Shown: in pieces, positions 33,918-45,355 of the stretch
Numbering within the stretch: position 1 is the stretch's first letter
Layout: each line of letters begins with the position of its first letter
Source of the DNA: Citrus sinensis
Lineage: Eukaryota > Streptophyta > Magnoliopsida > Sapindales > Rutaceae
Length of the DNA stretch: 64,000 nucleotides
Direction of reading: 5' to 3'
Assembly (NCBI RefSeq): GCF_022201045.2
Contig: NC_068559.1
Location: forward strand, 29,333,501-29,397,500
Position numbers and translations under genes: made by a program
The notes under the pieces: generated by a model
Seen by the model: only the letters and a program-made list of their open reading frames with translations
Database searches by the model: none
What the model was told of the DNA's origin: nothing

Positions 33918-36900
33918 ATGTTTTATTCGCAAACGTTTCTAGCTCGAAAGGGCCCACTGGGCACCGTCTGGTGCGCCGCTCATCTTCAGCACCGCCTCAA
34001 GAAGTCTCACTACACCTCCACCAATATCCCCTCCACTGTCGGTCCGTGTTTCTTCCTTCTTCTTTTTTTCGATTTAATTATATCAATTTTCTATCTTGCT
34101 AACTAATCTTGTGGCATTACAGATTTTCTCTTTTTTTTTTTCTTTTGAACGAAAGATTCAATCTTTAGGTTATTGACTCGTTTTATTTGTCTACTTATGT
34201 TCTTTGATAATCTTTTTGAGTAAATTCCATTTCATGTAAATGTGGGGGGAAAATGTTATTTTGGTGATGAATATGAAATTTCATTTTTTTGTTTGCCTCT
34301 TCCTCTCCCTCTTTAATTTTAGCCTAGGGTTTTAGTTTTGTTACTCACTCTAATAATATGTATTTTCTTTTTGTTTGTTGTTCTGGTCTTCTGACCGATG
34401 TCATTATTGATTGCTTGGTAAATGCTAGAGAATTGATTGGAACAAACAATGCGTTTGGTGGCATGGGGATTTTTTCTTGATTTTCTGATCATTTGTGCCA
34501 ATGTGTGTTTCAGACCGTATAATGTGCCCTGATGTCCCGATTGCATTGAGAATGTCGGGGCACCTCCTGTTAGGCGTGGTTCGGATATACTCAAAGAAAG
34601 TCGACTATCTGTATCATGACTGTAATGTTTTCTTGATTAGCTTAAGAAAAACGTTCTCTACTGTTAGTGTTAATTTGCCTGAGGATGCCACACATGCACC
34701 TGCTCATACTGTCACTTTGCCTCAAAAATTCAATCTTGACTCTGTGGATTTGGATGATCACACTTTTGATGATGAATACGATAATCATCTCAGGAGTCAG
34801 GAGGACATCACACTTACAGGTCTGTTTTTCATTTTAGTATTTGTTTGTATTTTTATATTAGTTTGTTTTCACCTTAGGTGGTACACATGTATTGCTTACC
34901 ATGCATATGTTTTCAGATCAAATTCCTGTTGGCAGAGATGTCTATGTTGCCATAACGTTTGATGAGGTTAAGCCCCCTCTCTCTCTCTCTCCCCCCCCCC
35001 CCCCCCCCAAACAAAAATAGCAAGCTGCTTTATCTTGTGTATTTATTGTTTGAATTTTGAGGTATTGGGATTGCATCCTAGCTGATAGAAACCTAAATTG
35101 GTGTAGGATATTATGATGGATTCAACACACCCACCTGAAGACGTTCCTGATTCAGGGGTGAGGCAAATGCAGGAGTATGTCCCAAGTGCCTTTTGAAGTC
35201 ATATTTCGAATTACATTTTTCTATTTAATTCCAGTTTCAGAACCACTTTGACATCTATTGTTCCGTTGTTTACAGCATTCTCCGCGCACCCCCCTCTGAT
35301 GCTGATGTGGGCATTCAGGACCCTGGTCCTAGTAATCAGACAGAAGTGCTTAATGTGACTGAGGATATCCAAGATCCTGGTGCAAGTCATCAGGGAGAAC
35401 TACCTACTGATAGTGAGGGTCTCCAAGAACCTGGTCCAAGTAATCAGACAGAAGTGCTCGGGGAAACGGTGGAGCTTCAAGAACCTGGTCCGAGCAATCA
35501 AACAGAAGTTCTTAGGGAAACAGTGAATTTTCAAGAACCCGATCTGAGCAATCAGACAGAAGTTCTTCATAGGTCCACTGATCACACTTCTCCTCCAAAA
35601 TTTCCAGAAGTTGAAGTTATGCGTGACACTCACCATGATTTTAGTGCCGGAGATCTATCACCATTGTTTCTAGATGTTGCAAAGGATATAACAGAGCCAA
35701 TTGTATCTTCACACCAGTTTTCGAATGAGAAAGAAATTCAAACTCCAGCTTTGGAGGATCTATTAGCTTCCAGAGGGCAGCCCTTGCAGTTTCAGCAACA
35801 TACAGAACCACCAGCTTCTGCTTTTACGCCCGAGGTCCTAGGGGGTTCTGATACTCATGTTTCCTGTGGTGAGTGTTTTTCTTCTTACCATTTCATCTAT
35901 GCATGAAGTGTATGTGTCATCAGCAGTCATCTTGTTTTGTTTGTGGTTCATGTCTCTTGTTTAATTTTTGTCTTGATTTTTCAGGTTATTCGTCTCCTGC
36001 ACTGGTCATCCGGTCAACTCCTCCTGAACAGCAACAAAACCAGAGAGCGCGGAAAAGAATCCGTCTCGATAAGTCCTTGGTGTTGCCTAATAAGTAAGAT
36101 TAATTGTATAGTTCATGTTGATATTATCATCGTCTGTTCTTTTAGTACCCTTAATTCGTCTTGATAAGTTCTTGGTGTTGCCTAATAAGTAAGATTGATC
36201 ATATAGTTCATGTTGGTATTATCATTCTCTGTTCTTCTTTTAGCACCACTTAATGATGTAAGGTTGTGGACAGATTTATGAAAAAGGCACTTGAAGATTC
36301 TAGTGATTTATTAAGGAAGAAGAGAAATGTGCCGATCAATAATTTAGGGGTGTGGAAATTGAATAACATGGTAAGAAAAGAACAGGTTTTTCATGAGCCT
36401 TTACTAACTGGTGAGTAAATCTTTCCTTCTGCATTTTTCTATATCTGCTTTCTTCCAGGTTAAAGAATTTGGATTTATGGAAAATATGATGTCTGATTAT
36501 CTGCAGGGTCATGTGTGGATATCTGTAATATTTTCAAAAAGAATTACATCTCTGCCAAACCCCATTTGGTTGCTACAGCCATGGAGGAAGGAAACTCAGA
36601 GCCTATGATTGTAGATTCTCCTGCTCCTGAGACTGAAGCTATTCCAGAACCAAGTGCTGCCAAGTCTCCTCATGCAGCTGAAGATATCCAAGAACCTAGG
36701 GTTTCAGAGTCTCATGCTTCAGTGCCTGAAATTGAAATGGAAATCGGACAACTAAGACATGATGATAGCAATATTGGCAATGATTATTTGCCTGAATTTA
36801 TGCCTTCTCCAGCTACAGTTGTGCATTCTCCCTTTACAAGAGATGACCAGACTCATTCCTCAACTAAAAGTTTTGAATCTGAGTCGATGCCAACCGGAAC

Positions 36901-37917
36901 TCATGGATCTGAGCTTGAAACACCAAGGGTTCTTTCAGAGGAGTGGTTAAGTCTTGAGACCTCCGGGCTGTCAGATATTCCTGAGTTGATAAATTCTGCA
37001 GAAGCTGACGTAAGTACTTGTGTGTTTATTAAACCGCTGGTTCTGAGCAGATTCTTACTTGATGATATACAGGTGTCTCTTCCTTTTTTCAACTATTAAA
37101 TGCATTCTGCTATTAGCAGTTAAAAATCATGGTTCTGTCTGCTTTGATATGTGATGAATATGATATTAGGTTTGATGGCTTGCATCATCTCATCCCATTG
37201 CTGCTAAATTAGGTATAGGACCTTGGCTAATTAATTATTCAACTGACACTGAACTGTAATGCCATAGGATCTTTCTTTTCTGGAAGCAGATAACAATACA
37301 TCAACGGGTAAGCAGTTTGATTTTCTTGGTTTCTTCAATGATGTTGAAAAAATGCAGAAATTATTAGATGCCTATGTTTGGTTTTGTGTATTGTAGATAA
37401 ATAACACAGTTGTTAATGGCAGGATCCCAAGCACATCAAGGAGTTGAGTCGTTGTCTGTGAGAACTCGGTAATGCCATTTATTTTGAAAATAAGAAACTT
37501 TGATTCCGGAGGACAACTTACCTTTTGTTGGAAGTTAATCTATTTTGTCATTATTATGCAGGGCTGTGGCACAGTATCTTCAAAGACAATCTCCTATTAC
37601 CCCATCCTCTGAAGGCTCCACTGATCTCAGTTTGAACAAGATCTTACAAGGGAAAACAAGGAAGTTATGTGCACGAATGTTCTTTGAGACATTGGTAAGT
37701 ATTATAAACTCTCTTAAGCATGTGTATGGATTGAACCATTATTTGCTACATTGAAGTTAAAAGTTTTCTTTTTAAATAGTATTGTTGAGCACACCTATGA
37801 TTTCCTGGTCAACTACAGGTTTTGAAGAGTTATGGACTTCTTGATGTGGAACAAGAACAGCCTTATGGTGATATTACTTTGAAGTTGACTCCTAAACTGT
37901 CGAAGACCGATATATGA
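33918..37917 (+). CDS. Cohesin kleisin subunit RAD21/SCC1-like (SYN2/RAD21.1 type)
   Basis: This protein closes the SMC1-SMC3 cohesin ring and is cut by separase. Exons 33918-34041, 34514-34819, 34917-34966, 35107-35174, 35276-35868, 35985-36093, 36274-36410, 36507-37009, 37268-37307, 37423-37468, 37562-37694 and 37819-37917 join into 735 residues. The N-terminus MFYSQTFLARKGPLGTVW is the Rad21/Rec8 signature (about 1-110). The C-terminal winged helix reads KILQGKTRKLCARMFFETLV and ends near PYGDITLKLTP. The middle is acidic and probably disordered, with five 18-residue repeats at about 196-285. The junction 35174/35276 is chosen for its GTATGT donor; an alternative (end 35172-35176, acceptor TTTCAG at 35240) also stays open. 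Placement beside UPM1 matches remembered Arabidopsis RAD21.1, which supports the subtype. Confidence 0.92.
35313..35582 (+). repeat. Five 54-bp coding tandem repeats in RAD21-like exon 5
   Basis: The units encode 18 residues each. They open IQDPGPSNQTEVL, IQDPGASHQGELP, LQEPGPSNQTEVL (twice) and FQEPDLSNQTEVL. Copies 3 and 4 are nearly identical in DNA, so the array is young or homogenised. It lies in the disordered middle of the kleisin. Confidence 0.9.
36062..36251 (+). repeat. 95-bp duplication copying an exon end and its splice donor
   Basis: Copy 1 (from 36062) spans the last 32 coding bases of the exon ending 36093, its GTAAGA donor and the start of the intron. Copy 2 (from 36157) repeats all of this inside the intron, including GGTGTTGCCTAATAAGTAAG. 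Copy differences are few. Confidence 0.85.
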
Positions 37918-38559
37918 GGCTACTACATAGAAATCAGCTTTCGGTAAATTTTGAAGGAAGTGGAGGAAAGGAAAATTTTGATGTTAATAAAGCTGCTTTA
38001 TGTTCTGCTAAATTATAGTTCAGAGAAGGCGGAGGGGAAAATTTTGTAGATTTTGTAAAGATAGGTAGTCTCAAATCGCTTACGCAGATGCTAAAGTTGG
38101 ATGCTAATTTAATCTAATCAGCTGTATGGATATGGGTTACTGTAATTATGTTGGCTCATTGGTTTGTCTCATATTTTACCAATAAAATGATTAGTTTTGG
38201 AGTTGACTTTGGGAGATTTTTAAGATTCACAGTTCTGAAATTAATACGTGCATATCCAAACAGCCAAACTTTACAGTCAACAACAGTATTCAGTACCATG
38301 TAATCTCTCGTTGTGCTTTTTCATGTATCAACCAAGAATCAAAATCTCTTCAGGAACAGGGCTGATATGCTTAACAGTTGAGATTTATAATTGTAAAATG
38401 CAATGTCATCAGTAGACACTTTATTTCATTGGCCACTGAAGGGCAACGTCGCTAGCCAGCATTAGTAACATGCATATAAAACCAGCAAAAATGCCAAGAT
38501 AGATTGAAACCAACCATATAGGATTCTTGTGCATCCTACAAATGGGAAACCATCAGAAC
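37918..38559. other. Convergent 3' ends of RAD21-like and Clot genes
   Basis: The stop codons of the two genes face each other across 640 bases. The stretch holds both 3' UTRs (an AATAAA lies near 38181 on the plus strand). No other gene is seen. Confidence 0.55.
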
Positions 38560-39534
38560 TTAATCGGCAGAAAGAAGGGCTTTGATTTTGTGCTCGAGAT
38601 GGGCTTCATGGTCTTCAAGACGGCCGCTGACTATGTCATTTTCCCAGCGGAAGAGTGTCGGAACTCCCGTCAGTTTGAACCTTGAATTAACCCTGAATGG
38701 GTGCTGAGGATTCCTCCATGTTGGTCTATCCCCAACATAAGCCTGCAGCAGTGCGATGTCATCTGGTGAAGCTTCCAGGGTTTTGTAGATTACAGGTTCA
38801 GCTCTCACGCAATCTAAAACAGTGCACAGGGACAAAAACAAATTATGGTTGGTTTTTTTTTTCCACCACCAAGTGGCTTTTTGCAATATCAAATATCAAA
38901 AGTAGAAGAGACGATTATTTTTAAAAACTCCTTCGCTTCACTAGAGACAGACCAACGGTGGGTAAGTGTTGAAGAAGGTACACTCTCAAAGTTGATTCCA
39001 ATCGAACTATAAATCCAAATTACTTAAAGTTCCAATAGAAAAAATTAGGGTTTTTTTTTTCCCTCCCTTCTGGTATTATTGTGTTCACTACGAATGAATT
39101 TACAGAAGTACTTTCGCTTCTGCGAGCATTAACCACACCGTATCCATAGTTCATGAATCTCCTAACAACACCTTACTTACTACTAATCAATACAAGGAAT
39201 GTATAATTAATCATATTTGATTGAAAACACAGGGAAATAGAAATTATATATATATATATATAAAGAGTATAATTACATACTCACACTTACAGCAGTCGGA
39301 TTATTTTAAAAAAGGCAAAAATGAAACGCCCTAAACATGAAGAAAAAATAAGGAAAAAAATTGAAAAGAAAAATTCAGAAAGGAAGTACCAGGGCACCAG
39401 CTGAGAGAAGTAGAGGGATCTTTGTCCGCGAGAAAAAGAATGAAATTGGCTTTATTTTTGGGCGCCTCCGATTTAAACTTGTCAAAGACATTGTCGAAGC
39501 TTGAGACTGTTGCGTCCGACAAGTTGAGCGGCAT
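38560..39534 (-). CDS. Thioredoxin-like protein Clot
   Basis: Clot proteins are the plant relatives of human TRP14/TXNDC17, small cytosolic disulfide reductases. Two exons (39390-39534 and 38560-38813) join into 132 residues, the usual family length. The redox site WCPDC has Cys47 and Cys50. The intron splits the Asp codon between the two cysteines, so neither exon alone shows the motif. Downstream motifs YVGDRPTWRNPQHPFR and LTGVPTLFRW include the thioredoxin cis-Pro. There is no targeting peptide, which agrees with a cytosolic role. Confidence 0.93.
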
Positions 39535-40551
39535 TTGGATTTGGCTGGCCTGGCCTCCTTTCGATTTCTAAGATGGAATTTGAAATGATCTACGGCAGTA
39601 AGACTATGATAAAACTATAAAAGCTCGAAAAATTCGATTCTAGGTTCTAGCGTACGCAGAACGCGTAATTCCATCCATTTCTGTTCAATTCCTTAAATGC
39701 CCCCGAGACGAATCGAAACTCGATTGCTAATTTGCTATGTTCATGCGGCTGCCTCGTTTATGGTGAAATTACTCTTTTAAATTTTTTTTATTGTATGTTT
39801 TTTAATAGTAGTTTATTAATAAAAATTAATATTTTATTTATTTATTGATAATTAATTAATTTATTCAGAAGAGAGAATTACAATTTATAATTTGTTATAT
39901 TTTGTTATTTTTACGAGATAGAACGGTGAGACATTTCCACCAAGTGCTACTGCCGAGAAAAAGATGCTTTCCCCAAGAAAATGATTCATTTCAATTAATT
40001 TCCATGAATACGATGGCAGTGGCCAATGGGCGGCAGGGTGGGTGCTGTGACAATAATATTTAATACACGTTTAATTTCGTTGATCCACCAATTCTTTTCC
40101 TTCCTTGCTCAGCAAGTTCATTTGACTCGTGTTCTTTACTCTTCCATCGGCTTTTGGACTTTGGACTGTAGAATTAATAATTAATAATGTTGTCTATGAC
40201 TATGTACAGGAAAGGAGATAAGATATATTATCAAATTTTGAAGTAGACACGTAAAAGCTTCTCCAGTACTCGTTATGTCTAAGTCTTTTCCTCGCTCGGC
40301 AAGTTCATTGACTAGACTTGCTCTCTACATCCATTTCTCTTTTATCTTTCGCTTTATATATCTTAAGAGAGTCCATCCATCCATCCATCCATCCATCCAT
40401 CTTCAATCGCATGATATATCAATCTTCTTCTTCTTCTTCTTCTTCTTCTTCTTCTCATCAAATTTAATTTTCTGTAGGTAATTAATTGAAGCACAAGAAA
40501 AGAGAAGAGAAGAGAATAGTTAAGATTAATAATTTATTGTACGTATAAATA
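39535..40551. promoter_or_regulatory. Intergenic promoter region between Clot and the small basic gene
   Basis: The two genes point away from each other. For the right-hand gene, a TATA box (TTTATATAT) lies near 40353-40361, followed by (TCCA)n and (CTT)n microsatellites in the probable leader. The rest is AT-rich with no other signal I can support. Confidence 0.45.
40372..40454. repeat. (TCCA)n and (CTT)n microsatellites
   Basis: A TCCA tetranucleotide tract covers 40372-40400 and a CTT trinucleotide tract covers about 40423-40454. Both fall in the likely 5' UTR of the small gene at 40552. Confidence 0.9.
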
Positions 40552-40758
40552 ATGATGGGTTTCTTTTCCAACTGTTTTATGGGAGGACGAGTTTCCAATG
40601 ATGCAAAAGCCAGCCCAAATGTGAAAGCGGAAGTGAAGGGTTCTTCATCAGTTGATCAGAAGAAGCCTAAGGGCAAATCATCTAGATCTAGTAACAAACC
40701 TCCAATCCTAGTTTCTTACTTCCCTGTCAATTCTAACATGAACATGTCTCGCTTGTAG
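40552..40758 (+). CDS. Small basic protein of unknown function, 68 residues
   Basis: A single exon encodes a Lys/Ser-rich peptide. It starts MMGFFSNCFMGG and ends PPILVSYFPVNSNMNMSRL. The second Met would expose Gly2 and Cys7, a possible but imperfect lipidation site. The middle (KKPKGKSSRSSNKPP) is basic and probably disordered; the hydrophobic SYFPVNS tail looks like a short conserved motif. It has its own TATA box and leader, and the following DNA holds an AT-rich 3' region, so it is probably a real gene. I do not recognise a characterised family and assign no function. Confidence 0.6.
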   Translation: MMGFFSNCFMGGRVSNDAKASPNVKAEVKGSSSVDQKKPKGKSSRSSNKPPILVSYFPVNSNMNMSRL

Positions 40759-41066
40759 CCGTAGTTGTGGTGGTAGCATACTGTCTGAATTGAAATGGCC
40801 AGAAGATACATACCACTGCATTGATTTGGTTCAGCCCAAACAAATATTGAGCCCAACCCATAATCAAGCAAGGGAGTGAAAAAAATGGCGTGGCATCGTT
40901 ACTTAAGCTGATCTCATTCTCATGTCAAAATGTATCATGATGATGATCGAGTGTATATTGTATTCTATTGTTGTACCATTTATGTAATCTTTCATCTTTA
41001 ATACATAATTCTATGTATAAGTTCTCAATTACAAAATACAAAAATAAATTGAAAAATTGAACCTCT

Positions 41067-41138
41067 GTTGCTGCCCAGGATCGAACTGGGGACCTTTAGT
41101 GTGTAAGACTAACGTGATAACCACTACACCACAGCAAC
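41067..41138 (-). tRNA. tRNA-Val(UAC)
   Basis: The 72-base minus-strand sequence folds as a cloverleaf. The acceptor stem is GTTGCTG/CAGCAAC with seven perfect pairs. The anticodon stem is TTAGT/ACTAA around the loop CTTACAC, giving anticodon UAC. The T arm carries GTTCGATCC and the D arm TGGTGTAGTGGTTATCAC; together these are the B and A boxes. A T5 run (41052-41056 on the reverse strand) is the RNA polymerase III terminator. No intron is present. Confidence 0.96.
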
Positions 41139-41388
41139 CTTGCGGCTTGTATTTGACTAGATTACTTAAAAACATAAAAATAATAGAAAAGGAGCATATA
41201 ATTAAACGATCAAAGTATGGACTGACGACAACTAGCTAGCTGATAACGAAAGCCATCAACCCCCACCATGTATATTTACATAATAAAAGAAAGTCTACCA
41301 TACACAGGACCGTTAGTTCACTAAAATCTCATCAATTGAAAAGTTGGGTTCCGATTTCTGAAAAGCATTTGATTTGATTCTGAATCTC

Positions 41389-41559
41389 TTAATTAGCGGC
41401 TCTTCTCACTGCCTTTTTGGGCTGTTTCATGCCTTCATCTGGTTCAGGCGCAGGCTCGTTGAAAGTGTCAAATAATGGAGGTGGCCTGGTCGCGAAAGAG
41501 GCTTCATCCGCGGAGGCGTACACACTCAAAAGCAAATCAAATTCAAAATCAAAAATCAT
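41389..41559 (-). CDS. Hypothetical small ORF, 56 residues
   Basis: A minus-strand frame starts MIFDFEFDLLLSVYASADEA, runs through RPPPLFDTFNEPAPEPDEG and ends KKAVRRAAN. The bases are GC-richer than the flanks, and the residues are mixed rather than low-complexity, with an acidic front and a basic tail. This suggests a real short gene or the last exon of one. No TATA box, splice site or family could be identified with confidence, so its status is open. Confidence 0.35.
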   Translation of the reverse strand: MIFDFEFDLLLSVYASADEASFATRPPPLFDTFNEPAPEPDEGMKQPKKAVRRAAN

Positions 41560-43234
41560 CAGGAGCTCCCAAGACTAGTGGCTGATTTTCCCACTACTCC
41601 ACACTTAATTCTCTCGCTTGTAGTGCATGCATAGTATTATTGCACAGGATGATGATGATGATGATGATGATCCAGCAAAGAGCAAGATCACTACATGTAT
41701 AATATAATTTCTTTCAGAATATGTCTAGTAACTTAATTTCTTTCGCCTTCGAATGCTTGCTTACTTAAGTCTTCAAAGTTACTTTACTTCATGTTAATGT
41801 ACTCATGGTTTGAGTTTAATTAATTGTTTATGTCATGATTTTTTTCGTCATTAATTGTTTCGCCTTTGGGCGAGACTCTCTCCACGTCATTATAACATTG
41901 GATGATAATATATGGTAAAACTGTTCAATCCTGAATTTGTCACTTGTTCAAGCAATGGTGAAAAATACCATTTTAAAACGTTTAAAAAAAATAAAAATAA
42001 AGGAACAGGTGCATTTTAAAATGGTGGTTTCCAAAAATACGCATGTTTTAAATCCGAATCGAAGGACAACAATTATTGGGCTAGCAGAAAACGTATGGGC
42101 CTAGCCTATTACAAAACCCAGGAACTCGAAAATGGGATTGGGCCTCCAATTTGACAACAACTTTTTCACTCGAATAAATAATAAATCAATGAGTAGGACT
42201 ATTAGCAGCCTGCAACTTTCTTTTCAAACCCCTTTTCTAGCAAAATCTACTTTAATTCCCAAAATATCCTTTTAGATTTTTTTAATTTTTTTATTCAAAA
42301 AGAAAGACAATTCAGTTTCTTCCAAATAACTCTAATTACAAATATTATTTTTATAAATTTTGAATTGTTAAATCATACATATTTACTCAAAAAAATTAAA
42401 TACATGTACGAATTAAGTAGAATTAAAGTGGACTCAAATAACCATTATTTTTTTTAAAATTAAATATAAGTTTAGAAAGTTTTGTAAATTAAAAATAAGT
42501 TTACAAAACTTATTATTAGAAAGTTTTGTAAATTAAAGTGGACTCAAATATAAAAATTGTAAAAGATCTTGATATAAGTTGTATGGTGTATAGAGTTAAA
42601 AAGAGAAATATAATGGTATAACTAAATTTATTTTACCCTTTAATGTAATTACAATAGGAGAGGGGTTTTATAAGGATTATAGAGGGGTGCAAATAGTTAT
42701 AACTCTAAATCAATTAATAAACAGACAAGAGATTACACAACCTATAAAAGTCGAAACTCTCCAAAAGGGACACACGGGGGGGAGAACATGAAGAATTCAT
42801 AAATTCAACAAGTATGTCACGTATCTACGAACGGGTACCGGCCCCTCCAGGCCCCAAAAGGCGAAAGCGTAGTTATGTTAGTTTATTATTATTATTATTA
42901 TTATTTTAAATAATAATAATAATTAAAAAAAAAAACAAAACAAAACAAAACAAAACACACTTTGGTAATGGTATGCTGTGGCGGCGCGGCCTTTGCCTTT
43001 TGCCAATTGCCAGTTTGCCTCCTCATCATCCCGAAAAAAAGTAAACAACTCGAAATCAAACACAAACTCTCCTTTGCTCTTCTGTCATCTCTGTGTTACT
43101 GCTATTGTTATATGCTTATTGTATTCATATGAAATTTGTGTGTGTATATAGACTAGACGCGTTCGGTCTCTCTATTCTGTTCTTCGTAAAAGCACAAACA
43201 CAAACACGAAACTCAAAAACTTAAGAAAAAAGAT
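41560..43234. other. AT-rich intergenic DNA and UPM1 promoter
   Basis: The region contains a (GAT)n tract at 41648-41671. A duplicated stretch near 42430-42550 has GTGGACTCAAATA twice about 107 bases apart. A (TTA)n/A-rich tract lies at 42885-42955. The last 250 bases precede the methyltransferase gene and hold its promoter and leader. No other gene is supported. Confidence 0.45.
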
Positions 43235-45355
43235 ATGGCCCTTCTTTACAGGCTCTCCTTTTCTTCTTCTTCGTCTCCTCTGTCTTCAGCTTGCAATAGC
43301 ATCAAACAATTCAATCCCATTAATCCAAAATCTTTTATTTGTTCTTTACACTTCAGCGACACTTCTTCTTCTTCTTCTTCTTCACCGTTTACGGAGAAGC
43401 ACTCATTCGAAAGGTACCAAAGGGACCAATGGGTTTACAGTAGTCTACAGCACAATCGACCAGAACCCACCTCGCCTTCTGTTTCTTTAGATGCAGACTC
43501 CACCAGACGAAATGATATCGCATTGCAGTTGCCAGAATTGAAGAAGCTGCTTCAGGTGCTGAGGGAGAAGAGGGAAGAGGACCGTGTTGGTGCAGAGAAA
43601 TGTGGGCCAGGGAATGTCTACTTGGTGGGCACTGGACCTGGAGACCCCGATCTTTTGACTTTAAAGGCCATGAAAGTCATTCAGAAAGCTGACCTTTTAC
43701 TGTATGACAGATTGGTTTCAAATGATGTTCTTGATTTGGTTGCCCCTAATGCTAGGCTTCTCTATGTTGGCAAGACTGCTGGGTATCACAGCAGAACCCA
43801 GGTTTTTAACTTCTTACCCTTTTTTTTCGCTTTCTTTCTCTTTTATTTTATTTTAAAACATTGAGAAATTTTGTTTCATGTTCTGTTTACGTAGTGCATA
43901 ACCGAATTGAGCCTGGTTACGTTTTTCTATTGATTCTCTAGCTCTATTTCTGTTGTTGATTCATTTCTATCCAGATTTTAAGTCTTTTCATTCTTCTGTG
44001 GATTGGGCATTTGCGTTTTTGTTTTCTTCTAATCGCTTAATTGATTGCAGCTTATGGGAGCTTTTGGGAATTGAGTGATTGAGGGGTGAATTGGGTTTTT
44101 GAGTGGGCGAAAGGATTTTGGTTCTTCTTCTGTTTGATGCCTCTGATTGAAGCCAAAAAACTGTTTTTTGCAGGAGGAAATACACGAGCTGCTTCTGAGT
44201 TTTGCTGAAGTTGGAGCTACTGTTGTGCGACTTAAAGGAGGGGATCCACTGGTGAGTTTCTGTTTACTGTGTTATAAATGATTGAACTCTAATATAATCT
44301 GCTTAGGAGTGCAATGTCATGTGGTGATTAGTAGGAACTTCCTCTCAAATATGTAAGTTGGATTTATTTAGGTATTTGGGAGGGGAGGAGAAGAGATGGA
44401 TTTTCTGCAGCAGAAAGGGATTCAAGTGAAGGTTATCCCAGGTAAAACCCACACCATCGGTGTTTCTCCCATTCCAACAGCATTCCTCTTTCTTTTTTCA
44501 TTGCTAGCGTAACCAAATCAATTCTTTTTTCTGGTTTAATAGTTTGGTTGTTGTACTCGTTGCTTCACAGGTATCACTGCTGCCTCGGGGATAGCAGCAG
44601 AGCTGGGGATTCCATTAACTCATCGGGGTGTTGCAAATAGTGTTAGATTTCTCACAGGGCACTCTAGAAAAGGTGGAACGGATCCTCTATTTGTAGCTGA
44701 AAATGCAGCTGACCCTGATTCAACCTTGGTTGTTTATATGGGCTTATCAACTCTCCCTTCTCTTGCCCTGAAGTTAATGCATCATGGTCTCCCACCACAT
44801 ACCCCGGCAGCTGCAATTGAGAGAGGAACGACACCTCAACAACGCATTGTAAGCATGATCCTCAGTTTGCCAGCTCTCGCGTGGGTTTGCATTTATGTTT
44901 ATGAATGTCCCTCTGCTTGTTTCAATCTATTATGTCTATTTATGTGCACGTCTAGATAGGAGTCTTATTTACGTTAGTAGTTTATGCACCCTGGGCTAGA
45001 TTGTGCTCAGCTTTCCATCTATTGAGTAGCTTTTACACACCTGCTGTTTCTACATTGTAAACATCACTAAAACATGGCATATGAGTAGACATAATGCATT
45101 CAGGAAGTACCATTGAAGATGGATATAAAAGTAATATAAGGTTTCACATATGACTTTCTGGTGTTGTTGATGGCACTAATTTTACTTCCATCTGTAATTG
45201 TGCAGGTTTTTTCAGAACTGAAGGATCTTGCTGATAAAATTGGAGTGGAAGAACTGGTATCTCCAACTTTGATCATCATTGGGAAGGTCGTTTCTCTTTC
45301 ACCATTTTGGCCGATTTCCTCTAAAGAAGCACCCTGTTTGGCCGAGGCTAAATAG
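43235..45355 (+). CDS. UPM1: Uroporphyrinogen-III C-methyltransferase, plastidial
   Basis: SUMT uses two S-adenosylmethionine to make precorrin-2 from uroporphyrinogen III. This is the first step from tetrapyrroles to siroheme, the cofactor of nitrite and sulfite reductases. Exons 43235-43801, 44174-44251, 44372-44441, 44571-44848 and 45206-45355 join into 380 residues. A Ser-rich transit peptide of about 80-100 residues comes first. The catalytic domain then shows [55 protein letters not shown] and the tail [11 protein letters not shown], all SUMT signatures. No fused dehydrogenase or ferrochelatase domain is present, unlike bacterial CysG. The neighbouring cohesin gene matches the remembered Arabidopsis order. 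Confidence 0.95.

Noticed and set aside
35400-35636. Minus-strand frame with repeated CLIAxxRFLK
   Set aside because: It is the reverse reading of the 54-bp coding repeats in the cohesin gene.
42431-42560. Repeated GTGGACTCAAATA as transposon ends
   Set aside because: Copies are in the same orientation about 107 bases apart with no inverted repeat, so a local duplication explains them better.
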